Below the pieces are notes generated by a model. It searched no databases and was not told the origin of the DNA. It worked only from the letters and a program-made list of their open reading frames with translations. The translations under genes were made by a program, and so were the position numbers. This document shows positions 17,996 to 28,116 of a DNA stretch of 64,000 bases, one piece after another (position 1 is the stretch's first letter; each line of letters starts with the position of its first letter). The DNA lies in assembly GCF_900205965.1 (NCBI RefSeq), contig NZ_OAOF01000011.1:111175-175174 (forward strand). Reading direction: 5' to 3'. The stretch is from Lacrimispora amygdalina (GTDB lineage: Bacteria > Bacillota > Clostridia > Lachnospirales > Lachnospiraceae).

Positions 17996-18940
17996 TTACT
18001 GATGTATATGGGTTCCGGTGCTTCCGAGTATTCCTTCTTTTGCTTTTTCCAGCAGAGTTATGAGGGCAGTCCGCCCTTTCCCGGATTCGGCAAATTTTAC
18101 TGCTGCTTCCACCTTGGGAAGCATGGATCCAGGTGCAAAATGGCCCTCCCGAATGTACTGATTCGCCTGGCTGGCGGTGATGTCACTCAGCCATGTTTCG
18201 TCCTGTGTGCCATAGTTTAAGGCTATTTTCTCCACGGCTGTCAATATAATGAGGAGATCTGCGTCCAGTTCCTCTGCCAGAAGCTCACTGGCAAAGTCCT
18301 TATCAATGACTGCACTGGCGCCCTTTAAGTGATTGCCATTTAAGGTTACCGGAATACCTCCGCCTCCGCATGCAATCACCAGCTGTCCGCCGTCTACAAG
18401 AGAGCGTATGGCCTCTATTTCGATGATTTCCTGCGGCTTTGGAGAGGCGATCACACGGCGGTAACCTCTGCCGGCATCCTCCTTCATCAGGTATCCGTAT
18501 TTGATTGCGGCCTCCTTGGCCTGTTCCTTCGTCATAAAATGTCCGATTGGCTTGGAGGGATTTGAAAATGCCGGATCCTGCTCGTCTACGCGGATCTGGG
18601 TAATCATGGTGGTCACCGGAATATGTCTGATATTCCGGTTCACCAGTTCTTCTCTCAGTGCGTTCTGCAGATCATAACCGATATAAGCCTGGCTCATGGC
18701 GACGCAGACGGAAAGAGGGGTATTAGGCTGCGTGGGATCCTCTCTGCACAATGCACTCATGGCATTGTTGATCATTCCCACCTGTGGCCCGTTTCCATGG
18801 GCAACCACCACCTCACATCCTTCTTCGATCAGGTCTACGATGGCTTTCGAGGTGATCTTGACTGCTGCCATCTGTTCCGGCAGGGTATTGCCGAGGGCGT
18901 TTCCGCCCAGGGCAATTACAATTCTCTTTTTTTTCTCCAT
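17996..18940 (-). CDS. arcC: Carbamate kinase (YqeA/ArcC)
   Basis: A 314-residue amino acid kinase-fold enzyme with ALGGNALGNT at the N-terminus, VVAHGNGPQVG near residue 45, and ACGGGGIPV near residue 210. It makes ATP from carbamoyl phosphate and ADP with release of ammonia and CO2. It follows ygeW by 17 bp, so carbamoyl phosphate from a YgeW-type reaction would be used for substrate-level phosphorylation. In E. coli the homologue in the same neighbourhood is yqeA. Confidence 0.94.
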   Translation of the reverse strand: MEKKKRIVIALGGNALGNTLPEQMAAVKITSKAIVDLIEEGCEVVVAHGNGPQVGMINNAMSALCREDPTQPNTPLSVCVAMSQAYIGYDLQNALREELVNRNIRHIPVTTMITQIRVDEQDPAFSNPSKPIGHFMTKEQAKEAAIKYGYLMKEDAGRGYRRVIASPKPQEIIEIEAIRSLVDGGQLVIACGGGGIPVTLNGNHLKGASAVIDKDFASELLAEELDADLLIILTAVEKIALNYGTQDETWLSDITASQANQYIREGHFAPGSMLPKVEAAVKFAESGKGRTALITLLEKAKEGILGSTGTHIHQ

Positions 18941-18957
18941 ATGAGTGATCCCCTTGG

Positions 18958-20154
18958 TTAGATTGAGAACTTACGCGGTGAATTCTTTTCCTCCAGCTTT
19001 TTAAATACTTCCTGGGGATTTTCAAATTTGCTTAAAAAGATCATGGCAGCAATTACGTATGGCTTATAGCTGGCTTCCTTATAAAGCGGATTTCTGTAAC
19101 GGTCAAATACGGAAGCTTCTACTTCTCCGTCTTTGCAGCTGATATCGTTGATATCTGCAGGAAGGCAGTGAAGATAGAGCGCTTTTCCGTCCTTCGTAGT
19201 CTTCATCAGTTCTTCTGTACAGCACCAGTCCTTATGATTGGCATTCTGTGCCAGAAGCTCCTTCTCAAGTGCTTTGATTCCGTCCATGTCTCCATTGCCA
19301 TAAAGATCGGTTCTCTTTTCCATAGCTGCAAACGGTGCCCAGCTCTTTGGATAAACGATGTCTGCATCTTTAAATGCATCAGCCATATCGTTGGATACCC
19401 GGAAGGAACCGCCTGATTTTTCGGCATTGCCCTTAGCCACATCTAACACTTCCGGCATTACTTCATAGCCTTCCGGATGGGCCAGAACCACTTCCATTCC
19501 CATACGTGTCATTAATCCGATCACACCCTGGGGAACAGATAAGGGCTTACCATAGGAAGGAGAGTAGGCCCAGGTCATGGCCAGTTTTTTCCCTTTTAAG
19601 TTTTCGATGCCGCCGAATTCATGAATAATGTGGAGCATATCAGCCATGGTCTGCGTTGGGTGGTCAATATCACACTGTAAGTTTACAAGAGCCGGCTTCT
19701 GTTCCAGAATTCCATCCTTATATCCTTCTGTTACCGCATCAGAAACCTGGTGCATATAGGCATTGCCTTTTCCGATGTACATATCATCACGGATGCCGAT
19801 CACATCTGCCATGAAGGAGATCATGTTGGCAGTTTCGCGGACTGTCTCTCCATGGGCGATCTGGGATTTCCCCTCGTCTAAATCCTGTACTTCCAGTCCC
19901 AGAAGGTTGCAGGCAGAAGCAAAGGAAAAACGGGTGCGGGTGGAGTTGTCGCGGAATAAGGAGATTCCAAGTCCGCTTTCAAAAACCTTTGTAGAGATGT
20001 TGTTTTCTCTCATAAAGCGGAGGGCGTCGGCAACGGTAAAGACTGCTTCCAGTTCGTCGTCCGTTTTCTCCCAGGTTAAAAAGAAGTCATTTTCATACAT
20101 CTCCTTGAAATTTAAGGAATTCAGTTTGTCGATATAATCCTGTAAGGTTTTCAT
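18958..20154 (-). CDS. ygeW: Putative carbamoyltransferase YgeW (knotted family)
   Basis: A 398-residue aspartate/ornithine carbamoyltransferase homologue. The carbamoyl-phosphate site reads FRDNSTRTRF, with DHPTQTMAD and LYLHCLPAD giving further conserved ligand residues. Its length and N-terminal extension (MKTLQDYIDKLNSLNFKEMY) match the YgeW family rather than ArgF or PyrB. The in vivo carbamoyl acceptor or donor is not established for this family; the cluster suggests phosphorolysis of a carbamoylated purine-breakdown intermediate. It lies between ygeY and carbamate kinase with short gaps. Confidence 0.92.
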   Translation of the reverse strand: MKTLQDYIDKLNSLNFKEMYENDFFLTWEKTDDELEAVFTVADALRFMRENNISTKVFESGLGISLFRDNSTRTRFSFASACNLLGLEVQDLDEGKSQIAHGETVRETANMISFMADVIGIRDDMYIGKGNAYMHQVSDAVTEGYKDGILEQKPALVNLQCDIDHPTQTMADMLHIIHEFGGIENLKGKKLAMTWAYSPSYGKPLSVPQGVIGLMTRMGMEVVLAHPEGYEVMPEVLDVAKGNAEKSGGSFRVSNDMADAFKDADIVYPKSWAPFAAMEKRTDLYGNGDMDGIKALEKELLAQNANHKDWCCTEELMKTTKDGKALYLHCLPADINDISCKDGEVEASVFDRYRNPLYKEASYKPYVIAAMIFLSKFENPQEVFKKLEEKNSPRKFSI

Positions 20155-20181
20155 AATGTGGTAAGCCTCCTGATCGTGGTT

Positions 20182-21495
20182 TTATTCATTGCAGTAAACA
20201 GTGGGAAGTGCAGCGTATACGGCTGCACAGGTGACAAGGTCCTGCTTCCAGGTCTTTTCATTCGGCGCATGAGCCTGGGCCTCTGCTCCCGGGCCAAAGC
20301 CGATACATGGAATCTGATTGCGTCCCATAATGGAAACGCCGTTGGTGGAAAAGGTCCATTTGTCGGTGAGAGGACGTGCAAGCCGCATGGAAACTGTCTC
20401 CTCAGAACCGATTCTGGTATTCCCGTATAAGGACTTATAAGCTTCTTCCAATGATCTGGTTACTTTATGATCCTCAGGAATGACCCAGGTTGGGAAGTAA
20501 CATTCGATTGGATAGGTAAGTCCTTTATAGGAAGGACGGGAATACTCATACATGGAAACGGTGACATCGTCTCCGTATTTCTTAACATTTGGCAGACTGC
20601 GGATCTCCTCCAGACAGCTTTCCCAGGTCTCCCCTGCTGTCATACGGCGGTCTAAGGAAACAGAACAGGAGTCAGCTACTGCACAGCGGCTTGGTGATGT
20701 GAAGAAAATCTCTGAGACAGTGATGGTACCTCTGCCTAAAAAGTTTGCTTCTTTCCACTGGGGATTATGAGCTTGCTCAAGCATTTTGGCAAGTCCCTTA
20801 ATCTCATTGCCATCTGCTGTATCATTCTCGTTAAGAGAACGGACATCCTGAAGAATATCAGCCATCTTATAGATAGCATTGTCTCCACGTTCCGGTGCAG
20901 AACCGTGGCATGAGATTCCCTTTACATCAACCCGGATTTCCATACGTCCTCTCTGCCCGCGGTAGATTCCTCCATCCGTCGGTTCGGTGGATACTACAAA
21001 TTCCGGACGGATCTTATCTTCATTGATAATGTACTGCCAGCAGAGTCCGTCGCAGTCTTCCTCCTGTACGGTACCGGTAACAAGAACGGTGTATTTGTCA
21101 CTTAAGAGCCCTAAATCCTTCATGATTCTGGCACCGTAAACAGCAGATACCAGTCCGCCGCACTGGTCGGAGACACCTCTTCCTCCTATTTCCGTATCGG
21201 TTTCATAGCCTTCGTAAGGATCAAAATTCCAGTTGGACTTGTTGCCGATCCCTACCGTATCAATGTGGGCATCGAAACCGATCAGTGTCTTTCCGGTTCC
21301 CATAAATCCAAGTACATTGCCCATGGGATCGATCTGCACTTTGTCAAACTCAAGCTTTTCCATCTCCTGTGCAATCCGGTCAATGTGAGCTTTTTCATCG
21401 CAGCTTTCCCCAGGGAATTTTACGATGTCACGCAGAAATTTTGTCATATCTGCTTCATAGCTTTTAGCTGCTTCTTTGATTTTTTCGTAATCCAT
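20182..21495 (-). CDS. ygeY: YgeY family selenium-metabolism-linked M20 hydrolase
   Basis: A 437-residue M20-family metallohydrolase. The metal-binding segments are [11 protein letters not shown] near residue 92, [10 protein letters not shown] near 128, and TVQEEDCDG near 160, with a C-terminal [19 protein letters not shown] supplying the last histidine. M20 members hydrolyse peptide, acyl or carbamoyl amide bonds. In this cluster the likely substrate is an intermediate of purine ring breakdown rather than a peptide. It sits 27 bp from both ygeX and ygeW on the same strand. Confidence 0.92.
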   Translation of the reverse strand: MDYEKIKEAAKSYEADMTKFLRDIVKFPGESCDEKAHIDRIAQEMEKLEFDKVQIDPMGNVLGFMGTGKTLIGFDAHIDTVGIGNKSNWNFDPYEGYETDTEIGGRGVSDQCGGLVSAVYGARIMKDLGLLSDKYTVLVTGTVQEEDCDGLCWQYIINEDKIRPEFVVSTEPTDGGIYRGQRGRMEIRVDVKGISCHGSAPERGDNAIYKMADILQDVRSLNENDTADGNEIKGLAKMLEQAHNPQWKEANFLGRGTITVSEIFFTSPSRCAVADSCSVSLDRRMTAGETWESCLEEIRSLPNVKKYGDDVTVSMYEYSRPSYKGLTYPIECYFPTWVIPEDHKVTRSLEEAYKSLYGNTRIGSEETVSMRLARPLTDKWTFSTNGVSIMGRNQIPCIGFGPGAEAQAHAPNEKTWKQDLVTCAAVYAALPTVYCNE

Positions 21496-21522
21496 GCTTT
21501 TACCCTCCGTTTTTATAAATGA

Positions 21523-22728
21523 CTAACGTTCTTTTCCTTCCCAGACAATGGCTTTGTAACGGTCAGGATCGGTATCTCCTTCTGTGGAGAAAAGAAGAAC
21601 TTTAGAATCTTTGTTAAGTCCCAGGTGATCTCTTAAGGCGTGACAGGAGTCATCTTTCATAATGGATGCTAAAACTCCAAATGGTGCAGCTCCCGATTCT
21701 CCTGATGTAACAGGAGTATCTCCTTTTATTGGTGCAGCCAGCATTCTCATACCTTCTGCAGCAGCCCAGTCAGGAGCAGAAATAAATGTGTCGGTATGAT
21801 TCTTTAAAATATCCCAGGAGATTGTATTCGGTTCTCCGCAGGCAAGACCGGCCATAATGGTCTGCATATCGCCGTCAACGATCCGGATATTACCATCCCC
21901 TGCTTTTGCGCCTTCATAAAGACAGGCAGCAACATCCGCTTCCACTACAACACAGACAGGCGGATTCTCGGGATAGCGGTTTTTAAAGTATCCAATTACT
22001 GCTCCGGCAAGAGATCCAACACCTGCCTGAACAAACACATGGGTAGGTCTTTCGCACCCGTATGTCATAAGCTGTTCGCCAGCCTCCATGACCATGGTGC
22101 CGTACCCCTGCATGATCCAGGCCGGAATTTCCTCATATCCATCCCAGGCGGTATCCTGTACAACAACACCGTTCTTTACCTTTAAAGCTGCATCAGCAGC
22201 CATGCGGACGCATTCGTCGTAGTTGAATTCCTCAATGGTTACATCGGCGCCCTCTGCCTTAATGTTGTTAAACCGGTTTAATGTAGTACCTTTTGGCATA
22301 AAGACAACTGCCTTCTGTCCAAGCTGGCGGGCAGCCCATGCAACACCTCTTCCGTGATTGCCGTCTGTCGCGGTAAAAAAAGTGGCCTGACCGAATTCTT
22401 TCTTTAACGCATCGGATGTCAGCACCTGATAGGGAAGATCAGAGACTTCTTTTCCAGTCTGCTTCGCCACATACTTGGCCATGGCATAAGAACCACCTAA
22501 AACCTTAAATGCATTCAAGCCGAACCGGTAAGATTCATCTTTTATGTAAATCTCACCTAACCCAAGGTAGTCCGCCATATGGGGGAGTTTTGTCAGAGGA
22601 GTTTCTTTGTACTGGGGGAAACTTTTGTGGAAGTTTCTCGCCTTTAAAATCTCCTCAGGCGCCATGACAGGCAGATGTCTGTCATCGGTTTTCGGCATGG
22701 TGTTTACAGCCCATTCAATTGGTTTCAT
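21523..22728 (-). CDS. ygeX: Diaminopropionate ammonia-lyase
   Basis: A 401-residue fold-type II PLP enzyme. The PLP lysine is in RFGLNAFKVLGGSYAMAK near residue 75 and a glycine-rich phosphate loop is in VFVQAGVGSLAGAV. The enzyme splits 2,3-diaminopropionate into pyruvate and two ammonia. I use the internal ATG at 22728 (MKPIEWAVN) because AAAGGAGAA lies 9 bp upstream; the longer frame would begin inside the leader. In the purine cluster it would yield pyruvate, linking ring breakdown to energy metabolism. A predicted regulator gene precedes it in the same operon. Confidence 0.95.
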   Translation of the reverse strand: MKPIEWAVNTMPKTDDRHLPVMAPEEILKARNFHKSFPQYKETPLTKLPHMADYLGLGEIYIKDESYRFGLNAFKVLGGSYAMAKYVAKQTGKEVSDLPYQVLTSDALKKEFGQATFFTATDGNHGRGVAWAARQLGQKAVVFMPKGTTLNRFNNIKAEGADVTIEEFNYDECVRMAADAALKVKNGVVVQDTAWDGYEEIPAWIMQGYGTMVMEAGEQLMTYGCERPTHVFVQAGVGSLAGAVIGYFKNRYPENPPVCVVVEADVAACLYEGAKAGDGNIRIVDGDMQTIMAGLACGEPNTISWDILKNHTDTFISAPDWAAAEGMRMLAAPIKGDTPVTSGESGAAPFGVLASIMKDDSCHALRDHLGLNKDSKVLLFSTEGDTDPDRYKAIVWEGKER

Positions 22729-22785
22729 GTCTGCACATTCTCCTTTATAATAAAATAGAATCATCGGGTTTCGTCTGCATGCTGC

Positions 22786-23436
22786 TTAAGCCTTTTCTTT
22801 GTTTGCATCCATATAGCTGTATAATGTAAATTTTGAGATACCGAAAAAGCTGGATACCTTATCACCTGATTTTGTAATGAGAAATGCACCTGCGTCATTG
22901 AGATACTGAATAGCAGCCACCTTGTCATCCTTTGTCATCAGGGCCACCGGCTTTCCAACTAAAGCAACAGACTGATCGATTAAAGTGTCCAGCAGATCGT
23001 TGACGTTATGGGTGATTTTTTTAGGCTCCTTATTGTGATCTCCTGCAGTTTCACCGGTGGAAATCAGGGATTTTACCGCATTCTCCACGGTAAGCAGTCC
23101 GGTAATGTCATAGTTTAATGCAAGGATGTAGTCCACGGTATGACCGTTTCCCCTGATATACATCGTGCTGGATTTCAGTATACGGCCATCCTCAGTTCTT
23201 GTTAGATAGGAGAGGCGGTCTTTTAAAAGATCGGGATCCTTTTTTAAAGTTTCCAGAACAATTTCAGAAGGCCCGTCTCCGATTTTACGGTTGCTGACCT
23301 GGCCGTTTTCAATAAAAACGATGGAGTTTTCGATGTTTTCCTTGTGCAGGTCGTGAATCACCACTTCGCATTGGCTGCCAAAGTGGGCTGCCATCCCCTG
23401 CGCAATCTGTGTCAGTAACTGAAGCTTTGAATCCAT
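22786..23436 (-). CDS. YheO/DauR-like PAS and HTH transcriptional regulator
   Basis: A 216-residue protein in two parts. The first ~115 residues are a YheO-type PAS-like domain (LTQIAQGMAAHFGSQCEVV, VDYILALNYDITGLL). The last ~60 are a helix-turn-helix domain ending KSGDKVSSFFGISKFTLYSY. Homologues regulate amino acid or purine catabolism. The start at 23436 follows AAGGAGGAG; an upstream in-frame ATG lacks this site. It is first in the minus-strand operon and divergent from ssnA, so it is well placed to control both arms from the 320 bp between them. The ligand is unknown. Confidence 0.85.
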   Translation of the reverse strand: MDSKLQLLTQIAQGMAAHFGSQCEVVIHDLHKENIENSIVFIENGQVSNRKIGDGPSEIVLETLKKDPDLLKDRLSYLTRTEDGRILKSSTMYIRGNGHTVDYILALNYDITGLLTVENAVKSLISTGETAGDHNKEPKKITHNVNDLLDTLIDQSVALVGKPVALMTKDDKVAAIQYLNDAGAFLITKSGDKVSSFFGISKFTLYSYMDANKEKA

Positions 23437-23756
23437 TTTTTCTCCTCCTTGCAGGTTCGTTGTTAAATTCATCATAGCATAAAAAAATTTAATTACAAGT
23501 GGTTTTCTAAAAAATTTTTAGGTTTGCTAATTTTTTTTGTAAATCATGCTTGCATTTCTCAAAGTGAAATGATAAACTGTTTTTAAACGAAAGCTATAGT
23601 GTAATGTGCATAAAAAAATAAGTTTAAACAGATGAAAAGAAAGCAGATTGCGAAAATAAAGTAATGACCTTTAAAAATTATTCTGTAAGGTTTGTATACA
23701 TAAGAAAATTAGTAATTTACTTTCAAATATAAGAAAATCGAAAAGGAGATGGAATC
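23437..23756. promoter_or_regulatory. Divergent control region between the regulator operon and ssnA
   Basis: An AT-rich 320 bp gap between divergent operons with no gene. A 15 bp perfect palindrome, CTAAAAAATTTTTAG, is at 23507-23521, about 70 bp upstream of the regulator start. GTATACAT near 23692 could be a -10 for ssnA but lacks a good -35, which fits activator control. GTTTAAAC-like segments recur near 23583 and 23622. The ssnA ribosome site AAAGGAG ends the region. No assignment of the operator is certain. Confidence 0.5.
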
Positions 23757-25091
23757 ATGCTGATAATTGGTAATGGAAGAATGATCACAAGAGATCCCGG
23801 GAATCCGTTTCTGGAAGACGGAGCAGTGGCGATGGAAGACGGGGTGATAAAAAAGATTCTGACTACCGGTGAGCTAAAAAAGGAATACCCTCAGGCAGAA
23901 TATATCGATGCCAGGGGAGGGGTCATTATGCCGGCCTTTTTAAATACCCATGAGCATATTTACAGCTCCTTTGCCAGAGGATTAGCCATTGACGGATATA
24001 ATCCCCATGGATTTTTGGAAATTCTTGACGGACTCTGGTGGACCATAGACCGGAATTTAACATTGGATGATGTCTATTTAAGTGCTATGGCCACCTATGT
24101 GGATTCCATTAAGAATGGAGTAACGACTGTTTTTGACCACCATGCCAGCTTCGGGCAGATCAGGGATTCCTTATTCCGGATTGAGCAAGCAGCGAAAAAA
24201 ACCGGGATCAGAACCTGTTTGTGCTATGAGGTCTCCGACCGTGCCGGAGACGAAAAAGCGAGAGAAGGAATTCTTGAGAATGAGACATTTATCCGCCACG
24301 CTGGTTCTGATGATACGGATATGATTGCAGGTATGATGGGAATGCATGCCCAGTTTACCATATCGGATCAGACCATGGAATTTGCGGCATCCCATAAACC
24401 GGACGGGACAGGCTTTCATATACATGTGGCAGAAGGAATTGAGGATCTTCATGACTGTCTTCATAAACATGGCAAGCGGATTGTTGACCGCCTTATGGAC
24501 TTTCAGATTCTTGGGGAGAAGACGCTTCTGGGACACTGCATCTACATTAATTCCCATGAGATGGATTTAATCCATGATACGGACACTATGGTAGTGCATA
24601 ATCCGGAGTCCAATATGGGCAATGCCTGCGGCTGTCCGCCCACGATGGAACTGGTGAAACGGGGGATTTTAACCGGTCTGGGAACAGATGGCTATACCCA
24701 CGATATGCTGGAGTCCTATAAGACAGCCAATGTGCTTCATAAACACCATTTATGTGATCCTAATGCAGCATGGAGCGAGGTTCCAAATATGCTTTTTGAA
24801 GGAAATGCAAAGATTGCAGGCAGATATTTTAAGAGGCAGCTGGGAGTTTTAAAAGAAGGTGCTGCTGCTGATGTCATTGTAACGGATTATATTCCGCTGA
24901 CACCCATGAACGCGGACAATGTAAACAGCCATATTCTGTTTGGCATGACCGGACGCAGCGTGGTAACCACCGTTTGTAACGGTAAGGTTCTTATGAAAGA
25001 CAGAATCCTTATGGGAATTGATGAAGAGAAGCTTATGGCAGAATGCAGAGAAGCTGCAAAAGGGCTTGCTGCACGGATCAACGGACGATAA
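23757..25091 (+). CDS. ssnA: Putative aminohydrolase SsnA
   Basis: A 444-residue amidohydrolase. The metal motif NTHEHIYSSFARG is near residue 65, and FHIHVAEGIEDLHDC, LLGHCIYINSHEMD and LTGLGTDGYTHDM supply the other family histidines and the aspartate. Its length and the THEH rather than HxH pattern match the SsnA family. SsnA is linked by context to anaerobic purine breakdown and probably deaminates or opens a purine-derived ring. First gene of the plus-strand operon, 18 bp ahead of ygfK. Confidence 0.92.
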   Translation: MLIIGNGRMITRDPGNPFLEDGAVAMEDGVIKKILTTGELKKEYPQAEYIDARGGVIMPAFLNTHEHIYSSFARGLAIDGYNPHGFLEILDGLWWTIDRNLTLDDVYLSAMATYVDSIKNGVTTVFDHHASFGQIRDSLFRIEQAAKKTGIRTCLCYEVSDRAGDEKAREGILENETFIRHAGSDDTDMIAGMMGMHAQFTISDQTMEFAASHKPDGTGFHIHVAEGIEDLHDCLHKHGKRIVDRLMDFQILGEKTLLGHCIYINSHEMDLIHDTDTMVVHNPESNMGNACGCPPTMELVKRGILTGLGTDGYTHDMLESYKTANVLHKHHLCDPNAAWSEVPNMLFEGNAKIAGRYFKRQLGVLKEGAAADVIVTDYIPLTPMNADNVNSHILFGMTGRSVVTTVCNGKVLMKDRILMGIDEEKLMAECREAAKGLAARINGR

Positions 25092-25109
25092 ACAGACAGG
25101 AGGATATCT

Positions 25110-28100
25110 ATGGGAGACAAAATGACACCAATGCCCTTTGCGCAGTTAATGGACTGGGTGAGGGCAGAGCATAAAAAGAAAGAATCGGTTTTCGGAGTAT
25201 ACCGTCCTTATCTGGCGGATGAGTCACATAACAGGGAGCTCTTTGGCAGAATCCTTGAGACCCCCATCGGACCGGCGGCCGGTCCCCATACCCAGCTGGC
25301 CCAGAACATTGCAGCTGCTTACTATGCCGGAAGCCGTTTCTTCGAGCTGAAGACTGTGCAGATATTAGACGGAGATGACCTGCCGGTAGAAAAGCCCTGT
25401 ATCAGGGCAGAGGATGAGTGTTACAACTGCGAATGGTCCACCGAACTTTATGTTCCCCAGGCGCAGGAGGAGTATATCAAAGCCTGGTTTATTCTGTCTT
25501 TTATGGCAAAAGAATATGGATTGGGCCGGATGGATGGCTTTCAGTTTAATATGAGTGTGGGATATGATCTGGAGGGGATCAAATCCCCCAAGATCAATTC
25601 TTTCATTGACTGTATGATGGAAGCCGGAGAGACAGAAACGTTTCAGTCCTGCAGGCAGTATCTTCTGAATCATGTGGAGGAGTTTCGGCATGTGACAAAA
25701 GAGGATATAGAGTCCATCACTTCCCGGATCTGCAATTCTGTAACCCTTTCTACCTTACACGGATGTCCGCCTCAGGAGATTGAGCGGATAGCTGCCTATT
25801 TAATAGAAGAAAAGGGACTGAACACCTTTATTAAATGCAATCCCACACTTCTGGGATATGAATTTGCCAGAAATACTCTGGATCAGATGGGATATGATTA
25901 CATTTCCTTCGGTGAGTTCCATTTTCTTGACGATCTTCAGTATGAGGATGCAATTCCCATGTTAAAGCGGCTTATGGAACTGGCGAAGAAACGCGGATCA
26001 GAGTTCGGCGTAAAGCTGACCAATACGTTTCCTGTTGATGTTAAAAATGGTGAGCTCCCCAGCCAGGAGATGTACATGTCGGGAAGGTCTCTTTTTCCTC
26101 TTTCCATGGCACTGGCAGCCAGACTTTCCAAAGAATTTAACGGAGCACTTAGAATCTCGTTTTCCGGAGGCGGTGATTATCATAACATCCATAAGATTAC
26201 AGATGCGGGGATCTGGCCGGTTACAGTTGCCACTACCCTTTTAAAACCGGGCGGTTACCAGAGATTACTTCAGATGGCAGAACAGACGAGAGAGACAGGT
26301 GTCTCATTTCAGGGAGTGGATGTTACAAAAGTCTCAAAGCTGGCAAAAGATTCGGTAACAGATTCTCATTATACAAAAGCCCTTAAGCTTCTGCCTGAGA
26401 GAAAGATGAAAAAAACAGTTCCCTTGCTGGACTGCTATACAGCACCCTGTCAGGAGGCCTGTCCCATACATCAGGATATTACCACATATTTAAAACTGTC
26501 AGGTCAGGGAAGATACGAAGAGGCCATGGAAGTGATTGCAGAGAAGAATCCCCTTCCTTTTATAACCGGTTCCATATGCGCCCATAACTGTATGAACATG
26601 TGTACCAGGAATCATTACGAATCTCCGGTGAATATAAGGGGAGCCAAACTGCTCTGTGCTGAAAAGGGTTATGACAATTATCGGAAAACCATTAAAAAAC
26701 GCGGGCTGAATGGTAAAAAAACAGCAATTATCGGAGGCGGTCCGGCGGGTCTTTCCGCCGCATATTTCCTGACAAAGTGTGGTATGCCTGCCACGATATT
26801 TGAAAAGAGCGGTTTGTTAGGAGGAGTGGTCAAAAACGTTATTCCTGATTTTAGAATATCAGGGCATGTGATTGATCATGATGTTGAATTATGTCTGTCT
26901 TATGGGGCAGAGGTAAGGCTGAATACGGAAATAACAGATCTGGCTGCATTGAAAAACGAAGGATTTGATTCAATCATTCTGGCAGCAGGTGCAAGCGAGC
27001 CGGGAGTTCTGAATCTGAAAACAGGCGAAACCATAAATGCCCTGCATTTTCTGAGTGAGTACAGAAAACAGGATAAAAATGTAGATATTGGAAAGAGAGT
27101 TGCTGTAATCGGCGGAGGCAATACGGCGATGGATACGGCAAGAGCAGCGGTCAGAACCCATGGCGTAGAGGAGGTTTCCCTTATTTACCGGAGGACAAAA
27201 CGATATATGCCTGCAGATGAGGAGGAATTGCTGCTTGCCATGCAGGATGGCGTAAAATTCAAGGAGCTATTATCTCCTGTAGAGTTGGTTAATGGACAGC
27301 TGATCTGCAGTGTGATGAAGCTTGCCGCTGCAGACGAAAGCGGAAGAAGGGCGGTTACAGAGACTGAGGAGACTGTTTCCATACCAGCAGATACGGTCAT
27401 AGCGGCAGTTGGAGAGGGGATCCCAAAAGAGTTTTATGTAAAGAACGGCATTGAATTAACAGGCAGGGGAAGAGTTCTTGTGAATGAGGAAACGCTGGAA
27501 ACAAGCGTATCCGGGGTTTATGCAGTGGGCGATGGGCTTTCTGGTCCGGGAACTGTGGTTGAAGCCATCAAAGATGCAAGGATGGCGGCAGAAGCCATAT
27601 TGGGGAAGAAAGCTGTCAGGGATTTTGATAACCTGTCAGCTGAGCCCGATAAGCTCTACGACAGAAGAGGCATCTTAAAAGAAACGCTGAACGATCAGGA
27701 GGAAAATACCAGGTGCCTTGGCTGTAAAAGTATCTGCGAAAACTGCGCAGAGGTCTGTCCAAACCGTGCCAATCTGGCTCTTTTCGTTCCAGGACTGACA
27801 AAGCATCAGATCCTTCATGTGGATTATTTATGCAATGAATGCGGAAACTGCCGAAGCTTTTGTCCATATGACAGTGCTCCGTATATTGATAAATTCACTC
27901 TGTTTGCCAATGAAACTGATTTAAATAACAGTAAAAATCAAGGGTTTACCGTGACTGACAGTAAAACCGGTGAATTCCTTCTTAAATATATGGGAAGTCT
28001 GTATACGGGAAAAGCAGGTGAAGCGGTTGATGCAGTTCCTGAGGGACTTTTAAAGATTGTGGAAACTGTCATAAATGACTACGATTATCTTCTAAGATAA
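25110..28100 (+). CDS. ygfK: Putative selenate reductase/electron-transfer subunit YgfK
   Basis: A 996-residue multidomain flavoprotein. Residues 1-420 resemble the dihydroorotate/dihydropyrimidine dehydrogenase FMN barrel (GPAAGPHTQLAQNI near 50). Residues 430-850 are a GltD-type module with cysteines (CYTAPCQEACPIHQDI), an FAD fold GGGPAGLSAAYFL and an NAD(P) fold GGGNTAMDTARAA. The C-terminus has two ferredoxin-like clusters, CLGCKSICENCAEVCP and CNECGNCRSFCP. It is often called selenate reductase, but the cluster suggests electron transfer to or from the xanthine dehydrogenase next door. It ends 16 bp before the xdh gene. Confidence 0.93.
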   Translation: MGDKMTPMPFAQLMDWVRAEHKKKESVFGVYRPYLADESHNRELFGRILETPIGPAAGPHTQLAQNIAAAYYAGSRFFELKTVQILDGDDLPVEKPCIRAEDECYNCEWSTELYVPQAQEEYIKAWFILSFMAKEYGLGRMDGFQFNMSVGYDLEGIKSPKINSFIDCMMEAGETETFQSCRQYLLNHVEEFRHVTKEDIESITSRICNSVTLSTLHGCPPQEIERIAAYLIEEKGLNTFIKCNPTLLGYEFARNTLDQMGYDYISFGEFHFLDDLQYEDAIPMLKRLMELAKKRGSEFGVKLTNTFPVDVKNGELPSQEMYMSGRSLFPLSMALAARLSKEFNGALRISFSGGGDYHNIHKITDAGIWPVTVATTLLKPGGYQRLLQMAEQTRETGVSFQGVDVTKVSKLAKDSVTDSHYTKALKLLPERKMKKTVPLLDCYTAPCQEACPIHQDITTYLKLSGQGRYEEAMEVIAEKNPLPFITGSICAHNCMNMCTRNHYESPVNIRGAKLLCAEKGYDNYRKTIKKRGLNGKKTAIIGGGPAGLSAAYFLTKCGMPATIFEKSGLLGGVVKNVIPDFRISGHVIDHDVELCLSYGAEVRLNTEITDLAALKNEGFDSIILAAGASEPGVLNLKTGETINALHFLSEYRKQDKNVDIGKRVAVIGGGNTAMDTARAAVRTHGVEEVSLIYRRTKRYMPADEEELLLAMQDGVKFKELLSPVELVNGQLICSVMKLAAADESGRRAVTETEETVSIPADTVIAAVGEGIPKEFYVKNGIELTGRGRVLVNEETLETSVSGVYAVGDGLSGPGTVVEAIKDARMAAEAILGKKAVRDFDNLSAEPDKLYDRRGILKETLNDQEENTRCLGCKSICENCAEVCPNRANLALFVPGLTKHQILHVDYLCNECGNCRSFCPYDSAPYIDKFTLFANETDLNNSKNQGFTVTDSKTGEFLLKYMGSLYTGKAGEAVDAVPEGLLKIVETVINDYDYLLR

Positions 28101-28116
28101 GAAAGTGGGTGAAGCA